Positions 18,163 to 26,231 of a stretch of DNA of 64,000 nucleotides are shown in pieces. Every line of letters begins with the position of its first letter. Position 1 is the first letter of the stretch. Source of the DNA: Candidatus Binatia bacterium (GTDB taxonomy: Bacteria > Desulfobacterota > Binatia > HRBIN30); the NCBI GenBank assembly GCA_937925685.1, contig CALAMI010000028.1, positions 49,666 through 113,665 on the forward strand, given 5' to 3'. A model generated the notes under the pieces. That model was not told where the DNA came from. It saw only the letters and a list, made by a program, of their open reading frames with translations, and did not search any database. Made by a program: the position numbers and the translations under genes.

Positions 18163-20007
18163 CTACCGAACCACACAACCCCCAGCGACACAACGCCCTG
18201 GACCCAGCGCCGGATCGGGACAAGGCAAACCATCGGGCGCCACCTCCGAAACGCAAGTGCCCTGACGATAAAAATCGTATGTACAGGCGTCGCCGTCGTC
18301 GCACAGGCTCACAGGACAATCTGCTGCATCGGGCAGGCAGTATGCGCTAATGTCGCTCGGGATCAACGAACTGCGGTATGCATCACCCTGTGGGTCTCCC
18401 CCTCGGTCACCAATGCCGGCACCGAAGAAAATTTCCCCGTCCAACACCGTGACCGCGGAAGCCACCGGCGCTAACGGCGGAAAGTTTCTTAAGACCTCGC
18501 CGGTGTCGACATCCCGAGCGTACACGCCCGAAAACAAGCTTCCCATGAAAACGACTTCGGATGTGGCCGTCGTGGCAGCGTAGCTCGGTGCCGCTGAGCG
18601 GTCCCCCCAGCGCACCGTTCCATCGCTTGCCGATAAGCTCCAAGCCGCCGGGCGCTGAGGCCGGTTGAACGACTCACCGATCGCGGTGGAAAAGAAGATA
18701 TGACCAACACCCACGGCTGCGCTACCGATAATCCCACCGATCGCTCCTCCGGGAACCACACGCTGTGCCCAGTACGGCTCCACCCTTCCCGTGATTTTGT
18801 TGACCCCCTCACGGTCCAAGACGTAGTAAACACCGTCCTTGTTCCCTACGCCCACGACGTCATATCGAGCCCCACCGCGCTCGATCGTGAAGAGATTGGG
18901 GACCGCTCCGAAAGCCAGGTCTGCGTTATCGATCTCGCGCGGACGCCAGCGCCATACGGGCGCACCATCAAACGTCAAAGCGAAGACTGCCTCTTCGAAG
19001 GGCGGCATCGGCGGAGAAGGTTCGAACGTCGTCGGATCCTCGTCGGTGTCACAATTGCTCGACGCCGTAAACAAAAGCCGGCGTTTCACGTCCACGGCAA
19101 ACGATGACCAAACATTGCCGCAGCCCGTCCAGCGCCGCTCGAAGTTGCAGCCGGGGCGGGTGGCGAAAAAATCCTCCGGTAGGCCGAGTTCTTGAGCGCT
19201 ATGGTAACCGTCAAACCGAACAATGCGGTCGCCCGGCCAGGGGCGGCACGTCTGCCCGGTATCCACATCGAAATACCAGACCAGGTGCCCTGCCGACGCG
19301 TCAACCGCGTACACTCCACCTTTGCCCGGGGGACGATCGTTTACATCCATACCAAAGACAACCAAGTTCTCCACCACCGCCGGCGACGACTCCACTTGGT
19401 TTCTTTCTTCCCGCGGGCCACACGTCGTGCAACCGGTACCAGCATCGAACTCCCAGCGGAGTTCTCCCGTAGCAGCACTAAGGCAATACATGGTCATCCC
19501 CCCACCAACGTAGACACGGTCTTCTCCGGCCACTCGTGCGAGCGTTGGCGAGGACGCTTGCGGATAGTGAGCACCCGGGTGCGGCTTCATTTTAAAGGAC
19601 CACAATTTCGAGCCATTGCTCGCCCGGAGCGCATACAAGTGGCCGTCCCACGACGGCACGTACACGACCTTGATCCTGCCTTCGCCCGGCACACTGACCC
19701 AAGCCACCGATGGCGATGCCGTGACCACCGCTGCGGTCCGATACCGCCACTTCAATCTCATGGTGGCAACGCTTTGCCGCGTGATCCGCGTTTCGGCGCC
19801 GTTGAAGAACGAGCGCTCGTAGGTATGACCGTACATCGGCCAGCCTTCGAGTAAAGCAGTGCCATTCCTGTCACCTCCACCCACGGGCTCTCCGTCACCG
19901 CCACAACCAGCCACCCACAGAGCTACGATCGCCACGACCCCACGCAACAAATGCCAAAACGCTCGCACGCGGGTGTCGCTACTCGATTCGTCACTAACGG
20001 TCAACAT
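18163..20007 (-). CDS. PQQ-type beta-propeller lipoprotein with Cys-rich C-terminus
   Basis: A 614-residue protein with a lipobox (WVAGC, about residue 35) and a propeller built of PQQ-like blades: GHLYALRASNGSKLWSF, MYCLSAATGELRWEFDAG, GVYAVDASAGHLVWYFDVDTG, YARDVDTGEVL. The start resembles quinoprotein dehydrogenases (GWPMYGHTYERSFFNGAETRITRQSVATM). I do not see a clear active-site aspartate/glutamate set or a heme motif, so enzymatic activity is unproven. The tail (about 555-614) is a small Cys-rich module (CDDGDACTYDFYRQGTC). The secreted dockerin protein follows after 20 bases and is probably co-transcribed. Confidence 0.78.
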   Translation of the reverse strand: MLTVSDESSSDTRVRAFWHLLRGVVAIVALWVAGCGGDGEPVGGGDRNGTALLEGWPMYGHTYERSFFNGAETRITRQSVATMRLKWRYRTAAVVTASPSVAWVSVPGEGRIKVVYVPSWDGHLYALRASNGSKLWSFKMKPHPGAHYPQASSPTLARVAGEDRVYVGGGMTMYCLSAATGELRWEFDAGTGCTTCGPREERNQVESSPAVVENLVVFGMDVNDRPPGKGGVYAVDASAGHLVWYFDVDTGQTCRPWPGDRIVRFDGYHSAQELGLPEDFFATRPGCNFERRWTGCGNVWSSFAVDVKRRLLFTASSNCDTDEDPTTFEPSPPMPPFEEAVFALTFDGAPVWRWRPREIDNADLAFGAVPNLFTIERGGARYDVVGVGNKDGVYYVLDREGVNKITGRVEPYWAQRVVPGGAIGGIIGSAAVGVGHIFFSTAIGESFNRPQRPAAWSLSASDGTVRWGDRSAAPSYAATTATSEVVFMGSLFSGVYARDVDTGEVLRNFPPLAPVASAVTVLDGEIFFGAGIGDRGGDPQGDAYRSSLIPSDISAYCLPDAADCPVSLCDDGDACTYDFYRQGTCVSEVAPDGLPCPDPALGPGRCVAGGCVVR

Positions 20008-20254
20008 CCACTGTCTTCGCTGATCAAGGCGGCTGCGGCCTTGAAGTTAAAGTTACGGGAGCTGCACCAAGGTTCGGTTCTCGTTGGCCTCAGCCAGCGG
20101 TATCCTCCAGTCAGCCGTTCCCGGTCATTTCTAAGGCAACTTTTCCGAAAATTTGTGCTTGCAATAGCACAAATCCAATTCTTGACCTTGCTCGAATCAG
20201 TCGGGTAACTTCACGGCCTACCGATCGCGATTGCACGGGGCAGCGGCCAAAAGC

Positions 20255-20313
20255 AAGCGGGCAGCGAGAAAACCCGTCACCGGGCGAGCGCGGGTGACCA
20301 TCGCTGCCCGCTT
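20255..20313. terminator. Large hairpin, likely terminator of the oxidase operon
   Basis: A perfect 13-bp inverted repeat AAGCGGGCAGCGA (20255-20267) / TCGCTGCCCGCTT (20301-20313). On the minus strand it is followed by GCTTTTGG and lies 50 bases beyond the ctaE stop codon. The loop can form a smaller inner hairpin, and the plus strand also has CGTTTT after it. Confidence 0.7.
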
Positions 20314-20362
20314 CGTTTTGCCACCGATGCCCGATCCACGCTGCTCACTCCTCGGCCACGGC

Positions 20363-20920
20363 TCAGCCCGCGTAAAAGAGCCCCAGCAGGCAAAACCACA
20401 CAGTGTCGACAAAGTACCAGTACAATCGTAGGCCTCGCAGCCAGGAAAGCGGCAGTTGCGGAGCACGGCGAAACTCCAACCAGCCAAACCATCCAGCCAA
20501 GATCACGCCCGCGAGCACGTGCAGTCCGTGAAGGCCAGTAAGCAAATAGAACGCTGCCCAAAACAGTCCCGCGTCAGGCCTGAACCCAGCATTCCAATGC
20601 TGCACAAAGTCCCCAGCTTTTAGTACGAGGAACAACGACCCACCAATGCTGACCAGCAACATTCGCTTCCATCGCCGAAACCCCACCTCGACCTTCCCCG
20701 GGAAGCCCAGCGTCGCCCCCAGCAAACAAACAGTGGCCAATGTGGCCGTGTGTAGGGACAAATGACGCGCAGTGTCGGACCATCCGGCTGCCCCCAAACG
20801 GAAGAAAGCCGCCGCAACAATCAGCGCCCCAAACAACGTCGCTTCCGACCCTAAGAACCAGTAGACTCCAAGCAGCCCTGACCGCCCAGCGCCCACCATC
20901 GGCTGTTGCGCCGTCGACAT
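20363..20920 (-). CDS. ctaE: Cytochrome c oxidase subunit III
   Basis: A 185-residue membrane protein with five predicted helices and subunit III motifs: LGVYWFLGSEATLFGALIVAAAFFR, RHLSLHTATLATVCLLGATL, FYLLTGLHGLHVLAGVI and a final LYWYFVDTVWFCLLGLFY. The short five-helix form is common in oxidases of this type. The ATG at 20920 has GAGGGG upstream and sits ten bases after the ctaD stop; an in-frame ATG at 21004 would overlap ctaD. Subunit III supports the proton-uptake D pathway and stability of subunit I. Confidence 0.92.
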   Translation of the reverse strand: MSTAQQPMVGAGRSGLLGVYWFLGSEATLFGALIVAAAFFRLGAAGWSDTARHLSLHTATLATVCLLGATLGFPGKVEVGFRRWKRMLLVSIGGSLFLVLKAGDFVQHWNAGFRPDAGLFWAAFYLLTGLHGLHVLAGVILAGWFGWLEFRRAPQLPLSWLRGLRLYWYFVDTVWFCLLGLFYAG

Positions 20921-20930
20921 TCGTGACCCC

Positions 20931-22673
20931 TCATAGCATCCATTGTGGAACGGGCTCACGTCGTCGGTCGCAATCGGTGTAGTGGTAGGGCTCGTGCGCC
21001 ACAACCACCGGCTCAGAAAAGTTTCCTGGCACAGGCGGTGACGTTGTAGCCCACTCTAGCGTCGTGCCACCCCACGGATTGGAAGGGGCCTTCTCTCCCT
21101 TCCGCAGCGAGCGAATCACATTCCACACGACCAGAGCTTGAGAAAGGACCAGAACAACCGCGGCAACCGTCGCCATTTGATGGAGGAAGATTCCTGGCCG
21201 GAGAAAATCGTAGTAGGAAGGGTCGTAAACCCGCCTCATGTGCCCGTGTACCCCCAGGAAAAAAAGCGGAAGAAACACAGCCTGAAAAGCCACCAACGTG
21301 CACCAGCAATGCCACTTTCCCAAGCGCTCGTCGAGCATTCGCCCTGTCACTTTGGGAAACCAGTAGTAAAGGCCTGCAAAGCCACCGAGCACGACCGCGG
21401 GAAACAAGGTGTAGTGGAAGTGAGCGACCACGAAATACGTATCGTGCAAATACATGTCCACCGCCGGAGCCCCAAGAAAGATCCCGGTAACGCCTCCGAT
21501 CAGGAAACTGGCCAAACCCCCAACTGCAAAGCACATTGCCGTCGAAGGTCGGAGCATGCCCCCGCGCAAGGTGGCAATCAAAGCGAACACCACCACCGCA
21601 AAGGGCACGGAAATGATGATCGTGGTTATGCTGAACGGTAGCGCTAGCGCCGGGCTCATCCCACTCACGAACATATGATGTGCCCACACGACGAAGCTCA
21701 GTGCCGCGCTAGTCCACAACGCAACGACAATGACCCGCGCGGCTGCCACGGGCCGCCGGGCAAAGGTGGGAAAGATTTCCAAAAATATGCCCAACGCTGG
21801 AAGAAGGATCACGTACACTTCGGGGTGACCGAAAAACCAAAACAGGTGCTGCCAGAGCAAGGGACTGCCACCTCGCTCCGCAGCGAAGAACCCCGATCCG
21901 AGATGTCGATCGCTGAGCAACATCAGTATCGCCCCCATCAACGGACCAGCCGAAAAGAGGAACAACACCGCGGCAATCACCTGGGTCCACACAAACAAGG
22001 GTACCCGCGGCAACGTCAGGCCCGGTGCTCGCAGGTTCAGCGCTGTCGTCAGCACATTGATTCCGCTCATCAATACCGCAGCAAAGTCGAGGAATACCGC
22101 AACGAGCCAAAGGTCGGCCCCCAGCGTCACGCCGGTGTAAACCGGGTCCGCCGACAGCGGCACGTAGTTGGTCCATCCTGCCGCAGCGGGCCCTTCCGCT
22201 ACCAGGAACGATGCCATCAGAACCAAACAAGCAAGCCCAAGGGTCCAGACCGAAATCATGTTCAGGCGGGGAAACGCCATATCTTCAGCTCCAACCATCA
22301 AGGGCACGAAGTAATTGCCGAACGCACCGAGCAGTAAAGGCATGGCGACGAAAAACATCATGATCGTACCGTGCATCGTCAGCCATGCGTTGTACGGGCC
22401 CGGGTCCACGATGCCGTATAACGGTGCCGGTGTGCCCGGGAAGGCAAGCTGCCATCGCAACACATACGCGCCGAACACACCCACCAACGCCATGACTACG
22501 CTAATCCCTAAATACTGAAGCCCGATGATTTTGTGGTCTGTCGAGAACAACCACGCTGGCCACAGGCGCGGACGTCGCCCTCGTGCGCTCGCAAGCCGTG
22601 CCGTTGCCGTGTTCGACGAGGACCCCACCTCTTGCTCCACACCTTCACCTGCGAACGCCTTGTTCCAATCCAC
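20931..22673 (-). CDS. ctaD: Heme-copper oxidase subunit I lacking canonical K-channel residues
   Basis: The 580-residue catalytic subunit has all six metal-binding histidines: His101 (MHGTIM), His283 of HPEVY with the cross-linkable Tyr287, His332-His333, and His418/His420 (AHFHY). D-channel entry residues remain: GAEDMAFPRLN, Asp131 and Asn138, and Glu285 in HPEVY. The K channel does not: the segment that usually reads VPTGIKVF reads VPFAVVVF here (Val361 replaces the lysine, Phe358 the threonine), and the serine 11 residues after the active-site tyrosine is Leu298. It is otherwise a clear A-type, CuA-partnered oxidase, order ctaC-ctaD-ctaE. The start overlaps ctaC by 29 bases. Confidence 0.93.
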   Translation of the reverse strand: MDWNKAFAGEGVEQEVGSSSNTATARLASARGRRPRLWPAWLFSTDHKIIGLQYLGISVVMALVGVFGAYVLRWQLAFPGTPAPLYGIVDPGPYNAWLTMHGTIMMFFVAMPLLLGAFGNYFVPLMVGAEDMAFPRLNMISVWTLGLACLVLMASFLVAEGPAAAGWTNYVPLSADPVYTGVTLGADLWLVAVFLDFAAVLMSGINVLTTALNLRAPGLTLPRVPLFVWTQVIAAVLFLFSAGPLMGAILMLLSDRHLGSGFFAAERGGSPLLWQHLFWFFGHPEVYVILLPALGIFLEIFPTFARRPVAAARVIVVALWTSAALSFVVWAHHMFVSGMSPALALPFSITTIIISVPFAVVVFALIATLRGGMLRPSTAMCFAVGGLASFLIGGVTGIFLGAPAVDMYLHDTYFVVAHFHYTLFPAVVLGGFAGLYYWFPKVTGRMLDERLGKWHCWCTLVAFQAVFLPLFFLGVHGHMRRVYDPSYYDFLRPGIFLHQMATVAAVVLVLSQALVVWNVIRSLRKGEKAPSNPWGGTTLEWATTSPPVPGNFSEPVVVAHEPYHYTDCDRRREPVPQWML

Positions 22674-23361
22674 CGATTGCTGTGGCTCCTGCAGCGAGCC
22701 ATCGCTGGTAGCTTTCGGGATCGTGGACGATCAGTGCGCCGCCCATACGATAGTGCGCAAACCCGCACAACTCTGCGCAAGCAAGGGGAAATCGTCCCAC
22801 ACGCGTGGGCAGAAACCAGCGCCGGATCTCCACACCGGGCAACACATCCTGCTTGAGCCGCACCGTGGGCAGGAAAAAACTATGAATCACGTCCTTCGAA
22901 CGCAGGTGCAATTCGATGGGCACTCCGACCGGTACATGCAATTCATTTTGCACTTCTATGTCGTCTTCCGTGGCCAAGCGACCGTCTGCGCCAGGATGGC
23001 GGATCTCCCACACGAACTGCCGCGCCTGAACTTGCACCACCAATGCGTTCCCACGCGGCGCTGAAACTATCAGTTTCCAAATTGGATGGCCGTATGCCTC
23101 GACCACCAGGTCACACGCAAGCACCGCGACGGCCAAAGTTACTATGCTCCAAGTCTCGATTTGCAATCCCCGTAATCTTCCTGGTCCACCACGGCCACTT
23201 GCCTGCCAAAGAAAAAAGAACAGCGCTGCCTGACAAAGCAACAACCACGCACCCACAATGACGGCGATCAAAAAGAACAAACCATCGACCTCTGCGGCAA
23301 AGCTCGAGGAGCCGCGGGGCCACCAGCCGCTATCCATGCTTCCCAGGAGACCGCCAGCCAT
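22645..23361 (-). CDS. ctaC: Cytochrome c oxidase subunit II (CuA)
   Basis: The electron-entry subunit. Two N-terminal helices (LFFLIAVIVGAWLLLCQAALFFFL and TWSIVTLAVAVLACDLVV) precede a cupredoxin domain with all CuA ligands: His in DVIHSFFLP and CAELCGFAHYRM. The aromatic patch reads ARQFVWEI rather than the usual GHQWYWEY, and ATEDDIEVQNELHVP is the segment typical of one A-type branch. No fused cytochrome c domain is present, so an external donor is needed. Several in-frame starts exist (23376, 23361, 23337); I take the ATG at 23361. No ctaB, ctaG or Sco gene is nearby. Confidence 0.92.
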   Translation of the reverse strand: MAGGLLGSMDSGWWPRGSSSFAAEVDGLFFLIAVIVGAWLLLCQAALFFFLWQASGRGGPGRLRGLQIETWSIVTLAVAVLACDLVVEAYGHPIWKLIVSAPRGNALVVQVQARQFVWEIRHPGADGRLATEDDIEVQNELHVPVGVPIELHLRSKDVIHSFFLPTVRLKQDVLPGVEIRRWFLPTRVGRFPLACAELCGFAHYRMGGALIVHDPESYQRWLAAGATAIGGLEQGVRR

Positions 23362-23453
23362 GCACGGCTGCCACACTCGCAGAGGGCTAACCGCGGTTCA
23401 ATCCATCCTGCGGCCACTTGCGGTTCGAGGAGCAACAGAGTAACCGGGGCATC

Positions 23454-23906
23454 GTGGTAGTCGTCGGCCGCTTCGAACGAATTCTTTTACCTGTAGATTT
23501 CTCGTCGGAGTGCGATGTGGCAGCGCATCACGCCGCGTGGTTCGCTGCCGCTTCGGGGGGAGCAATCCACCTCGTGCATGTCATCGTCAACCCGCTCGAC
23601 GAACTCTACGAAACCCACGCCCTGCCACCTCTGCAAGTCGTGGATGCTGCGAAGGAGAAGGCGCTAACCTTGCTACAGCGCACCGCTGAGCGGTGTTTGC
23701 CGCCAACCGTGAAACGGACGTTGCACATTCGCCACGGCGACGCCTACGAAAAGATCCGCGCGGTGGTAGAGGAAATCAAGCCCGACTTGATCGTACTGTC
23801 GACACGTGGCCGCGGTGGCATCGCTCACCTGCTCATCGGCAGCGTAGCCGAAAAGATCGTTCGCCACGCGCCCTGCCCGATTTTCATCATACCCCGGAAT
23901 CGGTAA
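23454..23906 (+). CDS. Universal stress protein (UspA family)
   Basis: A single UspA domain of 150 residues. It begins FERILLPVDFSSECDVAAHHAAW and ends with the ATP-binding signature STRGRGGIAHLLIGSVAEKIVRHAPCPIFIIP (G-x2-G-x9-G-S type), so it probably binds ATP. The GTG at 23454 puts the start the usual five or six residues before the first strand; the frame is open to a TTG at 23418. It is divergent from the oxidase operon, with under 100 bases between, which may mean shared control, but no site is evident. Confidence 0.88.
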   Translation: MVVVGRFERILLPVDFSSECDVAAHHAAWFAAASGGAIHLVHVIVNPLDELYETHALPPLQVVDAAKEKALTLLQRTAERCLPPTVKRTLHIRHGDAYEKIRAVVEEIKPDLIVLSTRGRGGIAHLLIGSVAEKIVRHAPCPIFIIPRNR

Positions 23907-23914
23907 CGTCATCG

Positions 23915-23948
23915 TTGTGGCGGACCGGGGAGAGCCGATCCGCCACAA
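23915..23948. terminator. Hairpin between convergent genes
   Basis: A perfect 10-bp inverted repeat TTGTGGCGGA / TCCGCCACAA with a 14-base loop lies nine bases after the uspA stop and ten before the end of the convergent TPT-repeat gene. It has no clear T tract, so its role as a bidirectional terminator is inferred from position. Confidence 0.5.
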
Positions 23949-23957
23949 TCGAAATAG

Positions 23958-25490
23958 CTACCGTCCACTTGCAAGCCGCCGCCGGTACCGCAGTAGCGCG
24001 CCAAGGCCAAGTAAGGTGAGCGTGACAACCAACAACCCCGTCCACGGACCCTGACCCACCGGCACCGGTGCCGAGCAGCGTGTGCTGGTAGCACAATCCG
24101 GATCCGCACAATCCACCAAGCCATCGCCGTCGTTATCGAAGCCGTCGCTGCACGTAAAGTCGCCGGCCGTATTCTCGAATTGCGAGAACGTTGGCGTCAC
24201 GGTGGGCGTGTTGGTCGGGGTGCGTGTGTTGGTTGGCGTGCGGGTCGGTGTCGATGTCGCAGTCGCTGTCGCAGTGAAGGTGGGCGTCGGCGTCGGGGTA
24301 TCCGTGGGCGTGCTCGTTGGTGTACGGGTTGGCGTCACCGTTGGCGTGTTCGTCGGGGTGCGGGTCGGCGTTTGCGTCGGGGTGTTGGTGGGCGTGTTCG
24401 TTGGCGTGGCCGTGGGTGTCTGAGTCGGGGTCTGTGTCGGCGTATCCGTCGGGGTACTCGTCGGGGTCTCCGTCGGAGTTTCCGTTGGAGTTTCCGTCGG
24501 CGTCTGCGTCGGCGTGTCGGTGGGCGTGGCCGTGGGGGTCTGCGTCGGGGTCTCCGTTGGGGTTTCCGTCGGCGTCTCGGTGGGGGTATCCGTTGGCGTC
24601 TGCGTCGGCGTCTGCGTTGGAGTATTCGTCGGCGTCTGCGTCGGCGTGTCCGTAGGTGTCATCGTGGGAGGCACGCCTTCAAAATCGTACACGTCGCCTT
24701 CCTGGCCAACGACCTTGATGGCAAATGCGTCGACGTTCCCGTCGAAACTGTTCCAACCGCTACCAGCCTTGAACAAGATTGCACCCAACGCCAAACTGGG
24801 GTGCACGCCAATACTGGGAAAGCAGCCAATAATTTTCGCCAGAGTGCACGGACTTGACGGAATTGCCAAGCAAGCCCCTGGGCCCGAGTTGAGACAGCTG
24901 TTGTTCGGGACACTTCCACCAGTTGCCCACCAACCATTGGCATTTAAGTGCAATGTGTCCCAACTTTGCCAGACACCATTTTGCACGGGTTGACCCAGAC
25001 CGGTCGCCGCCAAATACGGCTCGAACACCAGTCTGCCTTGAAACGACAAGTCCGAGTCGAACACGTTGGCGTCGTACTGAATCTGAAGCGCTGGAAGTAC
25101 GGTTGACGGGTTGCCACTGGTCTGAAACGTCCAGTAACTCAACTGGTCGAGGTTGGTTAACAACAACGAGTTCCAACCTAGTCGGCCAAAAGCAATTCCG
25201 TCTGCCGTGGCGTTTACCTGCAATCGGGCACTGCCAAAACCCAGCGGTGGTGTTCCGGGGCCAATACTTTGAAAGTTCCCTGCGGCTGTCGTGCCCGTCT
25301 CTACGACGAAACCCCAGCCTCCAGGGCTCGAGGGATTGACCACGATCGTCGCCGCGGAAACGAAGCTGGCATAAGTCACTTGCACTGCCACTAGAACGCC
25401 AAAACCCAAGCTCACCAGCGAAGTCCGGCACCCAGACTTGCACCCCTGTCTTTCCGAACGCGATCCTTCCAACTTACCTGCCTGCATCAT
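23958..25490 (-). CDS. Surface protein: beta domain, TPT-repeat stalk, Ca-binding-like motif, C-terminal sorting tail
   Basis: About 510 residues. A signal peptide ends ...[11 protein letters not shown] beta-rich domain (about 48-275, [37 protein letters not shown]) is followed by a stalk of about 157 residues of TPTx repeats. Then comes [20 protein letters not shown], a cysteine-framed calcium-binding-like motif, and a final PVGQGPWTG, a hydrophobic helix and RYRRR. That tail has the three-part form of IPTL/PEP-CTERM sorting signals, so the protein is probably processed at the cell surface. The ATG at 25490 has AAAGGGGG upstream. A paralogue sharing the N-terminal domain and stalk lies immediately upstream on the same strand. 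Confidence 0.75.
   Translation of the reverse strand: MMQAGKLEGSRSERQGCKSGCRTSLVSLGFGVLVAVQVTYASFVSAATIVVNPSSPGGWGFVVETGTTAAGNFQSIGPGTPPLGFGSARLQVNATADGIAFGRLGWNSLLLTNLDQLSYWTFQTSGNPSTVLPALQIQYDANVFDSDLSFQGRLVFEPYLAATGLGQPVQNGVWQSWDTLHLNANGWWATGGSVPNNSCLNSGPGACLAIPSSPCTLAKIIGCFPSIGVHPSLALGAILFKAGSGWNSFDGNVDAFAIKVVGQEGDVYDFEGVPPTMTPTDTPTQTPTNTPTQTPTQTPTDTPTETPTETPTETPTQTPTATPTDTPTQTPTETPTETPTETPTSTPTDTPTQTPTQTPTATPTNTPTNTPTQTPTRTPTNTPTVTPTRTPTSTPTDTPTPTPTFTATATATSTPTRTPTNTRTPTNTPTVTPTFSQFENTAGDFTCSDGFDNDGDGLVDCADPDCATSTRCSAPVPVGQGPWTGLLVVTLTLLGLGALLRYRRRLASGR
24189..24660 (-). repeat. Degenerate 12-bp repeats encoding a TPTx stalk
   Basis: A tandem run of degenerate 12-base units encoding Thr-Pro-Thr-X (X mostly D, Q, N, E, A, S, R), inside the surface-protein gene. 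The opposite strand reads as a false VGVxVGV protein. Confidence 0.9.
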
Positions 25491-26181
25491 GCACACCCCC
25501 TTTGGGGAAACACACCCATGTGTGAATCAGCGCAAATACGTTTTCAGCAACCGTTTTCCACTTTTTGCCAGATAAGCTAGTCCGCTGTCAACCGGAAACC
25601 TGCGCCACCTGTTTTCCAAAAATCGTCCTCGCCCCATCGACCCAAGCAAGAGACGACCGTCCTCAGGAGTTGGATTGCAGCCGGCATGAATCTCACACCT
25701 CTCCTGTTTTCAACCTTGCAGCAAAAAGGAAATCCAGGGCTTAGCGATCTCGAGATTGGTCTTCCCAAAGGGCGCTTCTTTTTCCTCGGTGCCCGGTACC
25801 CTTGCTAACGGACCAGTCCATCCCTGCCCCTTCGGTCCACTCCATCCCTACCCCTTCGGTCTACCCTGGCACCTACGCTTACAAGGCAAAGGCAAACTCG
25901 TCCAACGCCTTTTTGCCGGATTCGCAGCGTCGCCAGCACACAGCCTCACGTTCAACTCCGGCCTACATTCGTGCTCTGGGGGAACCCGTGGCTTCGAGTC
26001 CGAACAAACCGAAACGCTCCCGCTTAGTGCGGAGCAACTCCTCTCGCACCACTTCACTGCAGCGTAGCGATGATCGGTAGGTAGGCGACCTCGTTTAAGC
26101 CGTTGCCTCGGGCGGCCAAGCGTCCCTGCTCCGAAAGACGTGCGCTACTCCAGTCGTCGCTCCAGCTGATCAGCGTGTAGG
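25491..26181. other. Intergenic between the two paralogues, with a 24-bp tandem duplication
   Basis: About 690 bases without a recognised gene. At 25817-25840 and 25841-25864 a 24-base unit beginning TCCATCCCT is duplicated with two mismatches. Otherwise I see nothing structured until the terminator at 26182. Confidence 0.5.
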
Positions 26182-26221
26182 AGAAGAAAAAGCAGGGGCA
26201 CGATAAGTCCTTTGCCCCTGC
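26182..26221 (-). terminator. Rho-independent terminator of the 736-residue surface protein gene
   Basis: An 8-bp stem GCAGGGGC (26192-26199) / GCCCCTGC (26214-26221). On the minus strand it is followed by TTTTTCTTC. It lies ten bases beyond the stop codon at 26232. Confidence 0.8.
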
Positions 26222-26231
26222 CCTCTCTTAC

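Noticed and set aside
24082..24423. Open frame on the plus strand with many VGVxVGV units
   Set aside because: It is the reverse complement of the TPTx coding repeats of the real minus-strand gene.
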